64,000 bases of DNA, taken from Streptomyces sp. NBC_01723. Its GTDB lineage: Bacteria > Actinomycetota > Actinomycetes > Streptomycetales > Streptomycetaceae. The translations under genes were made by a program, and so were the position numbers. Positions 51,400 to 60,067 of the stretch are shown here, piece after piece. The notes beneath the pieces are model-generated. The model had not been told where the DNA came from and did no database searches. It saw nothing but the letters and a program-made list of their open reading frames with translations. Numbering within the stretch: the stretch's first letter is position 1; the number at the start of each line of letters is the position of its first letter. Where the stretch lies: assembly GCF_036246005.1 (NCBI RefSeq), contig NZ_CP109171.1:7490001-7554000 (forward strand). Reading direction: 5' to 3'.

Positions 51400-53593
51400 T
51401 CCGGACGTCCCGGTACGAGACGACGTCCGTCGTGCCGTGCACCTGGAGTCCGACGTAACCGGAGGCGAACCGCCGCCCGTCCGTGCCCGGGTCGTCCGAG
51501 CGCGGCGGGGTGAAGTCCTGGCCGCCGGTGTTGTCGAACTCGTTGATCAGCACGCCGTTGCGGAAGACGGAGTAGTGCTGGTCGACCACGCGGATCTCGT
51601 AGTCGTTCCAGGTGCCCTTCTCCGTCACCCCCGCGCCGGCCAGACCCACCCGGTCGAAGCCGTAGAGCGAGCCGGTCTTGTACATGTCGCCGGTGGGGCC
51701 GTCGAAGACCTGCACCTCGTGGCCGTACTTGATGGCGACCCACTCCGGCCGGGACTCCTCCGGGTGGTCGTGCACCTGCGGGAAGCGCACGAACACGCCG
51801 CCGTTGGTGTTGGCGGTCCCCGCGGCGTCGTCCCGCCACTGGAGCTTCAGCGAGAAGTCGCCGTACTTGCGCTCGGGGAACCACAGCATGCCCATGCCGG
51901 GCGTGGTGGTGCTGGAGGTGATCGACCCGTCCGCGTTCAGCCCGAACGAACCGCCGCCCACCTGCTCCCACTTGTCGAAGGACGCCTGGGTGCCGTCGAG
52001 GATGGTGCGGTAGCCCTCGGTCTGGCCGGGCGTGCCGATCCCGGACTGGCGGGCGGCCTTGTTGATCGCCTTGACCTCCCGGCCGTCGACGACCCCCTCG
52101 TCCCGAAGCGTGTCCAGCACCTCACGCACGTGCTTGAGGAAGAGCTGCTGGGACGACCACTCCTTCTCGTCCTCGATCATCTCGTTGATCCGGCACCGGT
52201 TGTTGGTGACCCGGTTCGGCACACCGGTGTCCACCGTGCCGACGATCACCGTCTGGCGCTCGTCGAACTCCGGGCAGGGCGGACCCGGAACCTGGCCCGC
52301 CACCACGGTGAAGCTCACGGTCACCGGCTCGGAGGTGTTGCCGGCCTTGTCGCTCGCCCGGTACGCCACGGTGTGCCGTCCGACGCGGTCGACGACCACG
52401 GGAGCGGAGTACGCCAGGTAGGGCCCGGCGTCCAGCGAGTACTCGACGCCGGCGACGCCGGAGCCGCCCTCGTCCGTGGCGTTGACGGTCACCTTCGCGC
52501 TGCCGACGTACGCGCCGTCGGAGTTCTTGGTGCCGTCCACGGTCGCGCCGGTCACCGGCGGGGTGGTGTCCTGCGGGGGAGCGGCGACCACGGTGAAGGC
52601 GACGCTCTTCTCCGCGGCGACGTTGCCCGCCTTGTCGGTGGCCCGGTAGCGGACCGTGTGCTCGCCGACCTCGTGCACCATGACGGGCGCGGTGTACGCC
52701 TGCCAGGCGCCGTCGCCGACGGCGTACTCGATGGTGTTGACGCCGGAACCGGTGTCGGAGGCGGTGACGGTCACCGTCGCCATGTCGATGTAGGCGCCGT
52801 CCGGGTTCTTCTCACCGCTGACCGTCGCCGAGGTCTCCGGCGGCGTCGTGTCGTCGGTGTCGGGGGCGACCACCGTGAAGTCGACGCTCTTCTCGGCGGC
52901 GGCGTTGCCCGCCTTGTCGAACGCCCGGTAGCGCACCGTGTGGTCGCCGACCTGGTCGACCACGACCGGCGTGGTGTACGGCTGCCAGGCGCCGTCGGCG
53001 CCGATCGCGTACTCGACCCGGTCGACGCCGGAGCCGCCGGCCTCGTCGGTGGCGGCGACGGTCACGCTCGCCGAACCGACGTACTGCCCGTCGGCGTTCT
53101 GCGTGCCGCCGACCTCGGCCGAGGTCTCGGGCGCGGTGGTGTCGTCGCCACCGCCGCCCTCGGTCACGGTGAGCACGCCCGTCATCTGGCCGTGCCCGGG
53201 GATCGTGCAGTGGTACTTGTACTTGCCCGGGGTCAGGGTGACCTCGGCCGTGTGCTTGCCGCCCTGGGCGTCGCCCGGGTTGGCGAGGATGTTCAGCTGG
53301 ACGTCGCTGTTGTACTCCGGGTCGCTGGTGATGAACGTCAGCGTGTGCGGCATGCCGGTGGTGTTGCCGGTGGCCTCACTGTTCTCGAAGACGATCGTGG
53401 CCGGTCCGGCCACCGCCGTCTCGGGCGCGGACGTGTACTTGGTGATGTCGTCGCCGGCGGTCCAGGTCAGGACCTGGTCGGCCGCCTCGGCGCGCGGAGC
53501 CGGCCGCCCGTCCTGGGCGGACGCCGTCTGCAGTCCGAGCATCATCAGCAGCCCGGCCAGCAGCGCGGCCCACATTCTTCGTTGGCGTATCAC
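51386..53593 (-). CDS. Secreted cupredoxin - OmpL47 repeats - DUF1080 (3-keto-glycoside hydrolase-like) fusion
   Basis: The 735-residue exported protein has a signal peptide ending near ASA (26). A type-1 copper cupredoxin domain (about 38-140) has His in GMPHTLTF and the Cys/His/Met cluster KYHCTIPGHGQMTG. Three OmpL47/Ig-like repeats (about 150-415) share HTVRYRAxDKAGN, with spacers TPPETSATVSGEKNPDGAYI-like. A C-terminal DUF1080 domain (about 520-735: WFPERKYGDFSLKLQWRDDA; NGVLINEFDNTGGQD; ASGYVGLQVHG) belongs to a family Pfam calls 3-keto-disaccharide hydrolase. GTG 53593 overlaps the stop of the ThuA/PQQ gene, so the two are co-translated. Copper-dependent electron transfer combined with keto-sugar hydrolysis is plausible (inference). 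Confidence 0.85.
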   Translation of the reverse strand: MIRQRRMWAALLAGLLMMLGLQTASAQDGRPAPRAEAADQVLTWTAGDDITKYTSAPETAVAGPATIVFENSEATGNTTGMPHTLTFITSDPEYNSDVQLNILANPGDAQGGKHTAEVTLTPGKYKYHCTIPGHGQMTGVLTVTEGGGGDDTTAPETSAEVGGTQNADGQYVGSASVTVAATDEAGGSGVDRVEYAIGADGAWQPYTTPVVVDQVGDHTVRYRAFDKAGNAAAEKSVDFTVVAPDTDDTTPPETSATVSGEKNPDGAYIDMATVTVTASDTGSGVNTIEYAVGDGAWQAYTAPVMVHEVGEHTVRYRATDKAGNVAAEKSVAFTVVAAPPQDTTPPVTGATVDGTKNSDGAYVGSAKVTVNATDEGGSGVAGVEYSLDAGPYLAYSAPVVVDRVGRHTVAYRASDKAGNTSEPVTVSFTVVAGQVPGPPCPEFDERQTVIVGTVDTGVPNRVTNNRCRINEMIEDEKEWSSQQLFLKHVREVLDTLRDEGVVDGREVKAINKAARQSGIGTPGQTEGYRTILDGTQASFDKWEQVGGGSFGLNADGSITSSTTTPGMGMLWFPERKYGDFSLKLQWRDDAAGTANTNGGVFVRFPQVHDHPEESRPEWVAIKYGHEVQVFDGPTGDMYKTGSLYGFDRVGLAGAGVTEKGTWNDYEIRVVDQHYSVFRNGVLINEFDNTGGQDFTPPRSDDPGTDGRRFASGYVGLQVHGTTDVVSYRDVRIKEL

Positions 53594-56067
53594 TCGGTCC
53601 CCCTGGCCAGTTGTCCGGCGGCCGGCGTCGGGCCGCCGCCCTCGTAGGTGACCCGCCACAGCGCCGACTTGGCGTCGGAGGTGAAGAAGCCGCGGCCGTA
53701 GTCGAGGACGTACAGCGCGCCGTCCGGGCCGAACTTCCAGCCCATCAGGTTCTTGATGCCGTCGTTGCCGACCGGCACGATCTTCTTCAGGGACTCCGAG
53801 TGCACCGGCAGACCGCCGTCGCCCTGGGTCTTCGGGTCCATCAGCACCGCGTTGCGCGGCTGGTCGGAGTCGTAGAAGTCACCGACGAACCACTTGCCGT
53901 CCCAGTACGCGGGCCACTTGGTCGCACTGGTGCTGTCCGCGTCGTAGCGGTAGACCGGGCCGTTCATCGCGGCCTGGCCGCCGCCCTTGAGCCAGGGCAG
54001 CCTGTAGGTGGCCTCGTCCTGCTTGTACGACGGGATCCCGTTCTCGTCGCGCGGGAAGTCGGGGCCGCCGCCCTGCGGCGAGTACCAGATGTTGTTGCCG
54101 GTCACCGGCGGCAGGTTGACCAGGCCGTCGTTGTTCGGAGACTCGTTCTTGGGCGCGTCGCAGTCGTACCAGCCCAGCGGCTTCGACGGGTCCGGCAGGT
54201 TCCGGTCCCGGTACGGCTGCTTGTTGCCCATGCAGTACGGCCAGCCCCGGTTGCTCGCCTTGGTGATGGTGGCGAACGTGTCGTACTTGGCGGGGCCCCA
54301 CGTCGTCGAGGGGGCGCCGGCGTCCGGGCCGACCCAGCCGGCGTAGAGGGTGTCGGTGGCCTTGTCGACGGAGATGCGCGCCGGGTTGCGGACGCCCATC
54401 ACGTAGATCTCGCCGCGCGTCTTGCCGCCGCCCTCGGCGGTCTCCTTGCCGGTGAAGAGGTTGCCCTCGGGGAGCGTGTAGGTCCCGTCCGGCTCCGGGT
54501 GGATGCGCAGGATCTTGCCGTTGAGGTTGTTGGTGTTGCCCGCGGTGCGGCGCGCGTCGGCGAAGGACACGCCCTTGAAGTTGGGCTGCGGGTTGTTGCC
54601 GGAGTAACCATCGCTGAAACCACTGGAGTTGTTGTCACCGGTGGCGATGTACAGGTTCCCCTTGGAGTCCCAGGCCATCCCGCCGCCCGCGTGGCAGCAG
54701 CTGTGGATCTGCACCGGCCACTTCAGCAGCACCTTCTCGCTGCCCAGGTCCAGCTTGTTGGTCGCCTGGTCGAGGGTGAAGCGCGAGACGCGCCGCTCCG
54801 CCATGTGGGTGTCGCGGTTGATCCGGGAGTGCGGCGTGTAGTGCAGGTACACCCAGCCGTTCTCGGTGAACCTCGGGTCCAGCTCGATGCCGAGCAGGCC
54901 CTCCTCGACCTTGACCAGCTCGTCGCCGCCGCCCTTGTTGCCGAAGATGGTCAGGGCCCCGGCCAGGGTGACCTTCTTGGTCTTCGGGTCGTAGACGTGG
55001 ATCTCGCCCTTGCCCTTGCCGATGTCGGGGTTGTTCCAGTCGGTGATCACCGGCTGGGAGGAGTCGGCGCCGCCGCGGCCGATGTAGAACACCCGCCCGT
55101 CGGGCGCGGTGACCAGGCCGTGCGGTTCGCCGATCTGGTCGTTCTGGCCCGCCTGGTTGGGCTGGGTCAGCCGCTCGGCCTGGTAGTTGCCGGTGATGGT
55201 GGCCTTGCAGTCGGCCTGCGACAGCCGCGACGTCCACAGCAGGGCACCGCGCAGGTGCGTGCGGAACTCCGTCTCGTCGTACGACGACTCGGTGCCGCCC
55301 ATGCCCGTGTAGAAGGACCGGCCGCCGTCGTAGTCCCGGCACCAGCTGACCGGGTGGTCCCAGCCGTTGGCGCTCTCCCCGGGCGCGTACGTCGACTCGC
55401 GCACCCGGGCGACGGTGTGCACGTCACCGGACGGATTCTTCTGCCAGTTGAGCCACTCGTCGGGCCGCTTCCACTCCGCCGGCAGGTCCTTGGTGGCCGG
55501 ATGACGCCGGTCGCCGACCTCGACGGTGGCCCGCTGGACCTTGGTGGGGCTGGAGGCCGCCGGGCGGGCGCCGACCAGACCGGTGAACCAGTCCGAGTAC
55601 GGCTCCGCGCGGGCCGCGTCGTGGACGCCGACGAATCCGCCGCCGGCCTCCATGTACGCCTCCAGGCCCGCCTCCTGCGCCGGATCGAGGACGTCGCCGC
55701 CCCCGGTCAGGAACACGATCGCGTTGAAGCGGCCCAGCTTCTTCTCGTTGGTGAAGACCGAGGCGTTGTCCGTTGCCTCGACCGTGAAGCGCTCGTTCGC
55801 CGGGCCGGACTGCCCGATCCGCTCGATGGCCGCGATTCCCGCGTTCACGACCGGCGACTCCTCGCCGGACGCGGCGGAACCGTAGAACACCAGCACACGC
55901 ACGTTGGAGCCGCCCGGGGGCGACTTGATCGACATCGTTGTCAGGGACGGGTCCGGCGCCGGACGTGCGCTGGCCGTCGGGCCAGCCAGCAGTCCCGCGG
56001 CGACGAAGCCGGCGGTGGCGAACGCCGCCCATCCTCTTCTTCTCGCGCTCAACCCTCTCAAGGGCAT
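53590..56067 (-). CDS. Secreted ThuA - PQQ-type sugar dehydrogenase fusion
   Basis: The 825-residue exported protein has a signal peptide (cleavage near TASA, 34). A ThuA-like glutamine-amidotransferase-fold domain (about 55-285) has [53 protein letters not shown] and [11 protein letters not shown] soluble quinoprotein glucose/sorbosone dehydrogenase propeller (about 320-815) has [53 protein letters not shown] and [20 protein letters not shown]. ThuA proteins act in keto-disaccharide metabolism and PQQ enzymes oxidise sugars. ATG 56067 follows GAGGAGGTGCCC. It is divergent from the small laccase and coupled to the cupredoxin-DUF1080 gene. Confidence 0.87.
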   Translation of the reverse strand: MPLRGLSARRRGWAAFATAGFVAAGLLAGPTASARPAPDPSLTTMSIKSPPGGSNVRVLVFYGSAASGEESPVVNAGIAAIERIGQSGPANERFTVEATDNASVFTNEKKLGRFNAIVFLTGGGDVLDPAQEAGLEAYMEAGGGFVGVHDAARAEPYSDWFTGLVGARPAASSPTKVQRATVEVGDRRHPATKDLPAEWKRPDEWLNWQKNPSGDVHTVARVRESTYAPGESANGWDHPVSWCRDYDGGRSFYTGMGGTESSYDETEFRTHLRGALLWTSRLSQADCKATITGNYQAERLTQPNQAGQNDQIGEPHGLVTAPDGRVFYIGRGGADSSQPVITDWNNPDIGKGKGEIHVYDPKTKKVTLAGALTIFGNKGGGDELVKVEEGLLGIELDPRFTENGWVYLHYTPHSRINRDTHMAERRVSRFTLDQATNKLDLGSEKVLLKWPVQIHSCCHAGGGMAWDSKGNLYIATGDNNSSGFSDGYSGNNPQPNFKGVSFADARRTAGNTNNLNGKILRIHPEPDGTYTLPEGNLFTGKETAEGGGKTRGEIYVMGVRNPARISVDKATDTLYAGWVGPDAGAPSTTWGPAKYDTFATITKASNRGWPYCMGNKQPYRDRNLPDPSKPLGWYDCDAPKNESPNNDGLVNLPPVTGNNIWYSPQGGGPDFPRDENGIPSYKQDEATYRLPWLKGGGQAAMNGPVYRYDADSTSATKWPAYWDGKWFVGDFYDSDQPRNAVLMDPKTQGDGGLPVHSESLKKIVPVGNDGIKNLMGWKFGPDGALYVLDYGRGFFTSDAKSALWRVTYEGGGPTPAAGQLARGTE

Positions 56068-56225
56068 GGGCACCTCCTCGGTCACGGCAGCAGCGCCAAG
56101 GAAGCTAGACCTCTTTGCGTGGTTCGCCAATAGGTATGACCGGGATCCAACGAACTTTGTCCTGAGTGTGGATAAACGCGGAGTCAACCGGTACGGTCCC
56201 ACAGGCTCATCACAGCCAATCAGAT

Positions 56226-56248
56226 ATACGGCTCCGCAAATTCCGTAT
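56226..56248. promoter_or_regulatory. Inverted repeat upstream of the laccase gene
   Basis: ATACGG (56226-56231) and CCGTAT (56243-56248) are separated by 11 bp of AT-richer DNA, ending 19 bp before the laccase ATG. The whole 199-bp divergent region (56068-56266) is AT-rich for this genome and should hold both promoters. The repeat is a candidate operator; the protein is unknown. Confidence 0.4.
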
Positions 56249-56266
56249 CAGCGTGGGGAGTTCGGC

Positions 56267-57295
56267 ATGGACAGGCGAGGCTTCAACCGACGGGTACTGC
56301 TGGGCGGCGCGGCCGTCGCGACATCGTTGTCCATCGCCCCGGAGGCCGCGGGCGCCGCCGGTGATGCCAAGGCCGTCTCCGCGAAGACGGCGCCGGCCGG
56401 GGGCGAGGTGAGACACATCAAGATGTACGCCGAGAAGCTGCCGGACGGTCAGATGGGCTACGGCTTCGAGAAGGGCAAGGCGTCCGTCCCCGGACCGCTG
56501 ATCGAGCTGAACGAGGGCGACACGCTGCACATCGAGTTCACCAACACCATGGACGTGCGGGCCAGCCTGCACGTGCACGGCCTGGACTACGAGATCTCCA
56601 GCGACGGCACCGCGATGAACAAGAGCGACGTCGAGCCCGGCGGCACCCGCACCTACACCTGGCGCACCCACAAGCCGGGCCGCCGTGCGGACGGCACCTG
56701 GCGCTCGGGCAGCGCCGGCTACTGGCACTACCACGACCACGTGGTCGGCACCGAGCACGGCACGGGCGGCATCCGCAACGGCCTCTACGGTCCGGTGATC
56801 GTGCGCCGCAAGGGCGACGTGCTGCCGGACGCCACGCACACCATCGTCTTCAACGACATGCTCATCAACAACCAGAAGCCCCACACCGGTCCCAACTTCG
56901 AGGCCACCGTGGGCGATCGCGTCGAGATCGTCATGATCACGCACGGCGAGTACTACCACACCTTCCACATGCACGGTCACCGCTGGGCCGACAACCGCAC
57001 CGGCATGCTCACCGGCCCCGAGGACCCCACCCAGGTCATCGACAACAAGATCACCGGCCCGGCGGACTCCTTCGGCTTCCAGATCATCGCGGGGGAGGGG
57101 GTGGGCGCCGGCGCGTGGATGTACCACTGCCACGTGCAGAGCCACTCCGACATGGGGATGGTGGGGCTGTTCCTGGTGAAGAAGACCGACGGCACCATCC
57201 CGGGGTACGACCCGCACGAGCACGCCCACGGGGGCGGCGAGCAGACCGCGAAAGCCCCCGAGCAGACCGCGAAGGCCCCCGAGCACCACCACTGA
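56267..57295 (+). CDS. Small two-domain laccase (SLAC), Tat-exported
   Basis: The 342-residue copper oxidase is nearly collinear with the S. coelicolor small laccase as I recall it. The twin-arginine signal is [20 protein letters not shown]. The four copper-binding segments are [31 protein letters not shown] and [14 protein letters not shown]. Two cupredoxin domains instead of three mean the active form is a trimer. It oxidises phenols and reduces oxygen to water; in S. coelicolor this acts outside the cell during development. The C-terminus is His/Glu-rich ([15 protein letters not shown]) with a short duplicated unit EQTAKAP. GGGGAG precedes the ATG. It is divergent from the ThuA/PQQ gene. 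Confidence 0.94.
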   Translation: MDRRGFNRRVLLGGAAVATSLSIAPEAAGAAGDAKAVSAKTAPAGGEVRHIKMYAEKLPDGQMGYGFEKGKASVPGPLIELNEGDTLHIEFTNTMDVRASLHVHGLDYEISSDGTAMNKSDVEPGGTRTYTWRTHKPGRRADGTWRSGSAGYWHYHDHVVGTEHGTGGIRNGLYGPVIVRRKGDVLPDATHTIVFNDMLINNQKPHTGPNFEATVGDRVEIVMITHGEYYHTFHMHGHRWADNRTGMLTGPEDPTQVIDNKITGPADSFGFQIIAGEGVGAGAWMYHCHVQSHSDMGMVGLFLVKKTDGTIPGYDPHEHAHGGGEQTAKAPEQTAKAPEHHH

Positions 57296-57372
57296 GGGCC
57301 GCCCCGAGCGCCCTCTTCCCGTCCGGTGGCTGCGGCTATCCTGAGCCGCAGCCGCCGACGAGGAGCCCTCAA

Positions 57373-58425
57373 GTGAGCGAGACAGTGCCCCGCCCCACGC
57401 TGGAGGCCGTGGCCGAGCGGGCCGGGGTCTCGCGGGCCACCGTGTCCCGCGTGGTCAACGGGGCGCACGGGGTGCGCGACGCGCTGGCCGAGCGGGTCCG
57501 GCGCGCGGTGGAGGAACTCGGATATGTGCCCAACCAGGCCGCCCGCAGCCTGGTGACCCGACGGCACGACGCCGTCGCCGTCGTCGCCGCCGAGCCGGAG
57601 ACCCGGGTCTTCGCCGACCCCTACTTCGCCCAGCAGCTGCGCGGCATCAGCAAGGAACTGACGGCCCACGACAACCAGTTGGTGCTGCTGCTCATCGAGG
57701 GCCGCGAGGACCACGCCCGCGTCGGCCGCTACCTGGCCGGCGGCCACGTCGACGGCGCGCTCGTCTTCTCCCTGCACCTCCACGACCCGCTGCCCGGCCT
57801 CGTACGCAGGGCCGGGGTGCCGACCGTGTTCGGCGGGCGCCCCGACTGGGAGGACGGGCGGGACGACGTGGTCTACGTCGACAGCGACAACCGCGGCGGC
57901 GCCCGCGCGGCCGTCCGCCACCTGGCCGCCCTCGGCCGCACCCGGATCGCACACATCACCGGCCCGCTCGACCAGACCTCCGCCGCCGACCGGCTGGCCG
58001 GCTTCCGTGACGTCCGGGCCGGTGCCGACCCGGGGCTGGTCGCGCACGGCGACTTCACCCCGGGCGGCGGCGAACGGGCGATGCGGGAACTGCTCGACCG
58101 CTGCCCGGACCTGGACGCCGTGTTCACGGCCAACGACCTCACCGCCGCCGGTGCCCTGCGGGTGCTGCGCGAGCGCGGGCGGCGGGTGCCGGACGACGTG
58201 GCGGTGGTGGGCTTCGACGACATGCTGCCCGTCGCCGAACAGACCGACCCGCCCCTGACCACCGTCCGCCAGGACATCGAGGAGATGGGCCGCCTGATGG
58301 CCCGTCTCCTCCTGCGAGGCCCGGACCCCCGCACGGCCGCCGACGGCCCGGATGCCGCCGACCCGGAGCCCGGCACGTCCGGCGTCGTCCTGCCGACCAC
58401 GCTGGTCCACCGCGCCAGCGCGTGA
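57373..58425 (+). CDS. LacI/GalR-family regulator
   Basis: The 350-residue regulator has an N-terminal HTH and hinge: PTLEAVAERAGVSRATVSRV, then VNGAHGVRDALAERVRRAVE and ELGYVPNQAARSLVTRR. The periplasmic-binding-protein-like sugar domain contains DGALVFSLHLHDPLPGLVRR, VYVDSDNRGGARAAVRHLAA and VPDDVAVVGFDDMLPVAEQT. The tail after LLLRGPDPRTAADG is low-complexity and ends in VVLPTTLVHRASA, the normal family ending. GTG 57373 follows ACGAGGAGC. It may act on the neighbouring secreted oxidation genes or on distant sugar genes. The last 170 bp are partly duplicated downstream. Confidence 0.88.
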   Translation: MSETVPRPTLEAVAERAGVSRATVSRVVNGAHGVRDALAERVRRAVEELGYVPNQAARSLVTRRHDAVAVVAAEPETRVFADPYFAQQLRGISKELTAHDNQLVLLLIEGREDHARVGRYLAGGHVDGALVFSLHLHDPLPGLVRRAGVPTVFGGRPDWEDGRDDVVYVDSDNRGGARAAVRHLAALGRTRIAHITGPLDQTSAADRLAGFRDVRAGADPGLVAHGDFTPGGGERAMRELLDRCPDLDAVFTANDLTAAGALRVLRERGRRVPDDVAVVGFDDMLPVAEQTDPPLTTVRQDIEEMGRLMARLLLRGPDPRTAADGPDAADPEPGTSGVVLPTTLVHRASA

Positions 58426-58492
58426 GCACGCCAACCCGGCGGCCGCCTTGCCTCCGGGGCCCATTTCGGTACCGGGGGCCCTGCGTCGCCCA

Positions 58493-58747
58493 CGCCTGAT
58501 GGCCCGTCTCCTCCTGCGCGGCCCCGCCCCCGGCACGGCCGCCGACGGCCCGGATGCCGCCGACCCGGACCCCCGCACGGCCGCCGACGGCCCGGATGCC
58601 GCCGACCCGGAGCCCGGCACGTCCGGCGTCGTCCTGCCGACCACGCTGGTCCACCGCGCCGGCGGCGTTGTTCCATGTGGCGCGGGCGCTCGCGGGCGCT
58701 CGCGGGCGTGAGCACGCGGATCCGGCGCCCGCCTTGCCTCCGGAGCC
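58493..58747 (+). repeat. Partial, expanded duplication of the lacI-type gene's 3' end
   Basis: The 348-bp gap 58426-58773 has no independent gene. From 58493 it repeats the segment 58291-58460: CGCCTGATGGCCCGTCTCCT starts both, and the coding tail through GTCCTGCCGACCACGCTGGT and the downstream GTGAGCACGC and CGCCTTGCCTCCGG also recur. Inside the copy a 42-bp unit containing GCACGGCCGCCGACGGCCCG is present twice, and GCGCTCGCGGGC is repeated after it. The copy has lost its HTH and sugar domain, so it is a sequence duplication and not a gene. Confidence 0.85.
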
Positions 58748-58773
58748 GCCGGCTGTACGGGACCGCGGCGTCC

Positions 58774-59559
58774 CTACGCCCGCCGCGGCAGCGGCTTGAG
58801 TACCGCGAAACGGGCTCCGGACGGGTCGGCGATGCGGGCGACGCGGCCGACGTCCTCGATGTCCGTCGCGGCCATCGGCACCGTGCCGCCCAGCTCCCGG
58901 GCCCGGGCGACCGCGGCGTCCGTGTCGTCCACCGCGAAGTACGGCAGCCAGCCGGTCTCCGTCGGCTCCGGGTCGTCGGCGAGCGGGACGACACCGCCGA
59001 ACATGGCGTCCTCGCCCTCTCCGCCCGGGTTGACCGAGGTGTAGGAGCCACCCGGGAAGGACACCGCCGAGGTCTCCAGTCCCAGGACGCTCTGGTAGTA
59101 CGCGGCGGCGGCCGCGACGTCCGCCGTGTGCAGCTCGACCCAGCACAGCGCGCCGCTCTCGCCCACCACGCCCAGACCCGGGAGCCGAGCCGGCTGCCAG
59201 ACGCCGAACGGCAGCCCGGCCCGGTCGGCGAGGATCGCCATGGTGCCCTTGTCCTTCACCTCCATCGGTTGCGCCAGGACACCCCCGCGGGCCTGCTCGG
59301 AGGTCTTGGCGGTGGCCCGGGCGTCCGGGGTCTGGAAGTACACCGTCCAGGACGGCGGGCCCTGCTCGGACGAGGTCTCCATGCCGCCGGCCGCGATCCG
59401 GCCGTCCAGTTCGAAGAAGCCGTAGCCGCCGGCCTCCGGGCCCGCCGACCGGAACCGCCAGCCGAAGAGGCCGCCGTAGAAGGCGGCGGAGGCGTCGAAG
59501 TCGGTCGTGCCGACGTCGACCCAGTTCGGGGCGCCGGTGACGAAACGGGTGGTGAGCAT
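58774..59559 (-). CDS. Two-domain VOC (glyoxalase/bleomycin-resistance fold) protein
   Basis: The 261-residue protein has two VOC modules. The first starts PNWVDVGTTDFDASAAFYGG, then LFGWRFRSAGPEAGGYGFFE. The second has LCWVELHTADVAAAAAYYQS and ends ARIADPSGARFAVLKPLPRR. The AAAYYQSVLGLETS and YFAVDDTDAAVARARELGG segments are typical. This class includes proteins annotated as hydroxylases or glyoxalase-like; the reaction is unknown. ATG 59559 follows GAGGAGGG. It is divergent from the Wbl gene (188 bp). The 3' end abuts the repeat region. Confidence 0.85.
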   Translation of the reverse strand: MLTTRFVTGAPNWVDVGTTDFDASAAFYGGLFGWRFRSAGPEAGGYGFFELDGRIAAGGMETSSEQGPPSWTVYFQTPDARATAKTSEQARGGVLAQPMEVKDKGTMAILADRAGLPFGVWQPARLPGLGVVGESGALCWVELHTADVAAAAAYYQSVLGLETSAVSFPGGSYTSVNPGGEGEDAMFGGVVPLADDPEPTETGWLPYFAVDDTDAAVARARELGGTVPMAATDIEDVGRVARIADPSGARFAVLKPLPRRA

Positions 59560-59747
59560 GATCGCCCTCCTCGGAAGGGTCCCGTTGCCTGTACTGCCGA
59601 GTCTTCCACCGACCACCGGCCCCCGCTTCCGCGCGCCGCCGTGCGCCGCCGCACGCGGCGGAGGACCATCGGAGCGGGCGGGGCCCCGCCGACGTCGTTG
59701 ATCCGGCGTTGATGAAATGTTTTTCGCCTCCCGGCACGCTCCTGTCC

Positions 59748-59993
59748 ATGCACATCGAGACGATCGCCACGCCGGACCTCGACTGGCAGGAGGAGGCGTT
59801 GTGCGCACAGACCGGAGCCGAGTTCTTCTTCCCCGAGCCCGGCAGTTCCGTGCGGGACGCGAAGCGGATCTGCGCCCTCTGCCCGATCCGCTCGGCCTGC
59901 CTGGACTTCGCGCTGAGCAATGACGAGAGGTTCGGCGTCTGGGGCGGACTGTCGGAGAAGGAACGCCTGGAACTGCGCCGCGCCACCCACTGA
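59748..59993 (+). CDS. WhiB-like (Wbl) iron-sulphur protein
   Basis: The 81-residue protein has the four Wbl cysteines for a [4Fe-4S] cluster: Cys19 in EEALCAQTG, and the C-x2-C-x5-C in RICALCPIRSACLDFAL. The GVWGG turn and a basic C-terminal helix (EKERLELRRATH) follow. Wbl proteins bind a sigma factor and control development or redox responses. From gene order and memory, this may be the streptomycete wblJ; I leave the symbol empty. ATG 59748 was chosen because MHIETIATPDLDWQEEALC is the family-like start; ATG 59709/59712 upstream would add about 13 residues with a poor RBS. Confidence 0.9.
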   Translation: MHIETIATPDLDWQEEALCAQTGAEFFFPEPGSSVRDAKRICALCPIRSACLDFALSNDERFGVWGGLSEKERLELRRATH

Positions 59994-60067
59994 GCGCGGC
60001 CCCCGGTCCGGCCGCCCGCACCGTTAATTCGCTGTGCCGCGCCCGCCCCGGCAGGCAGAATCCCGGC

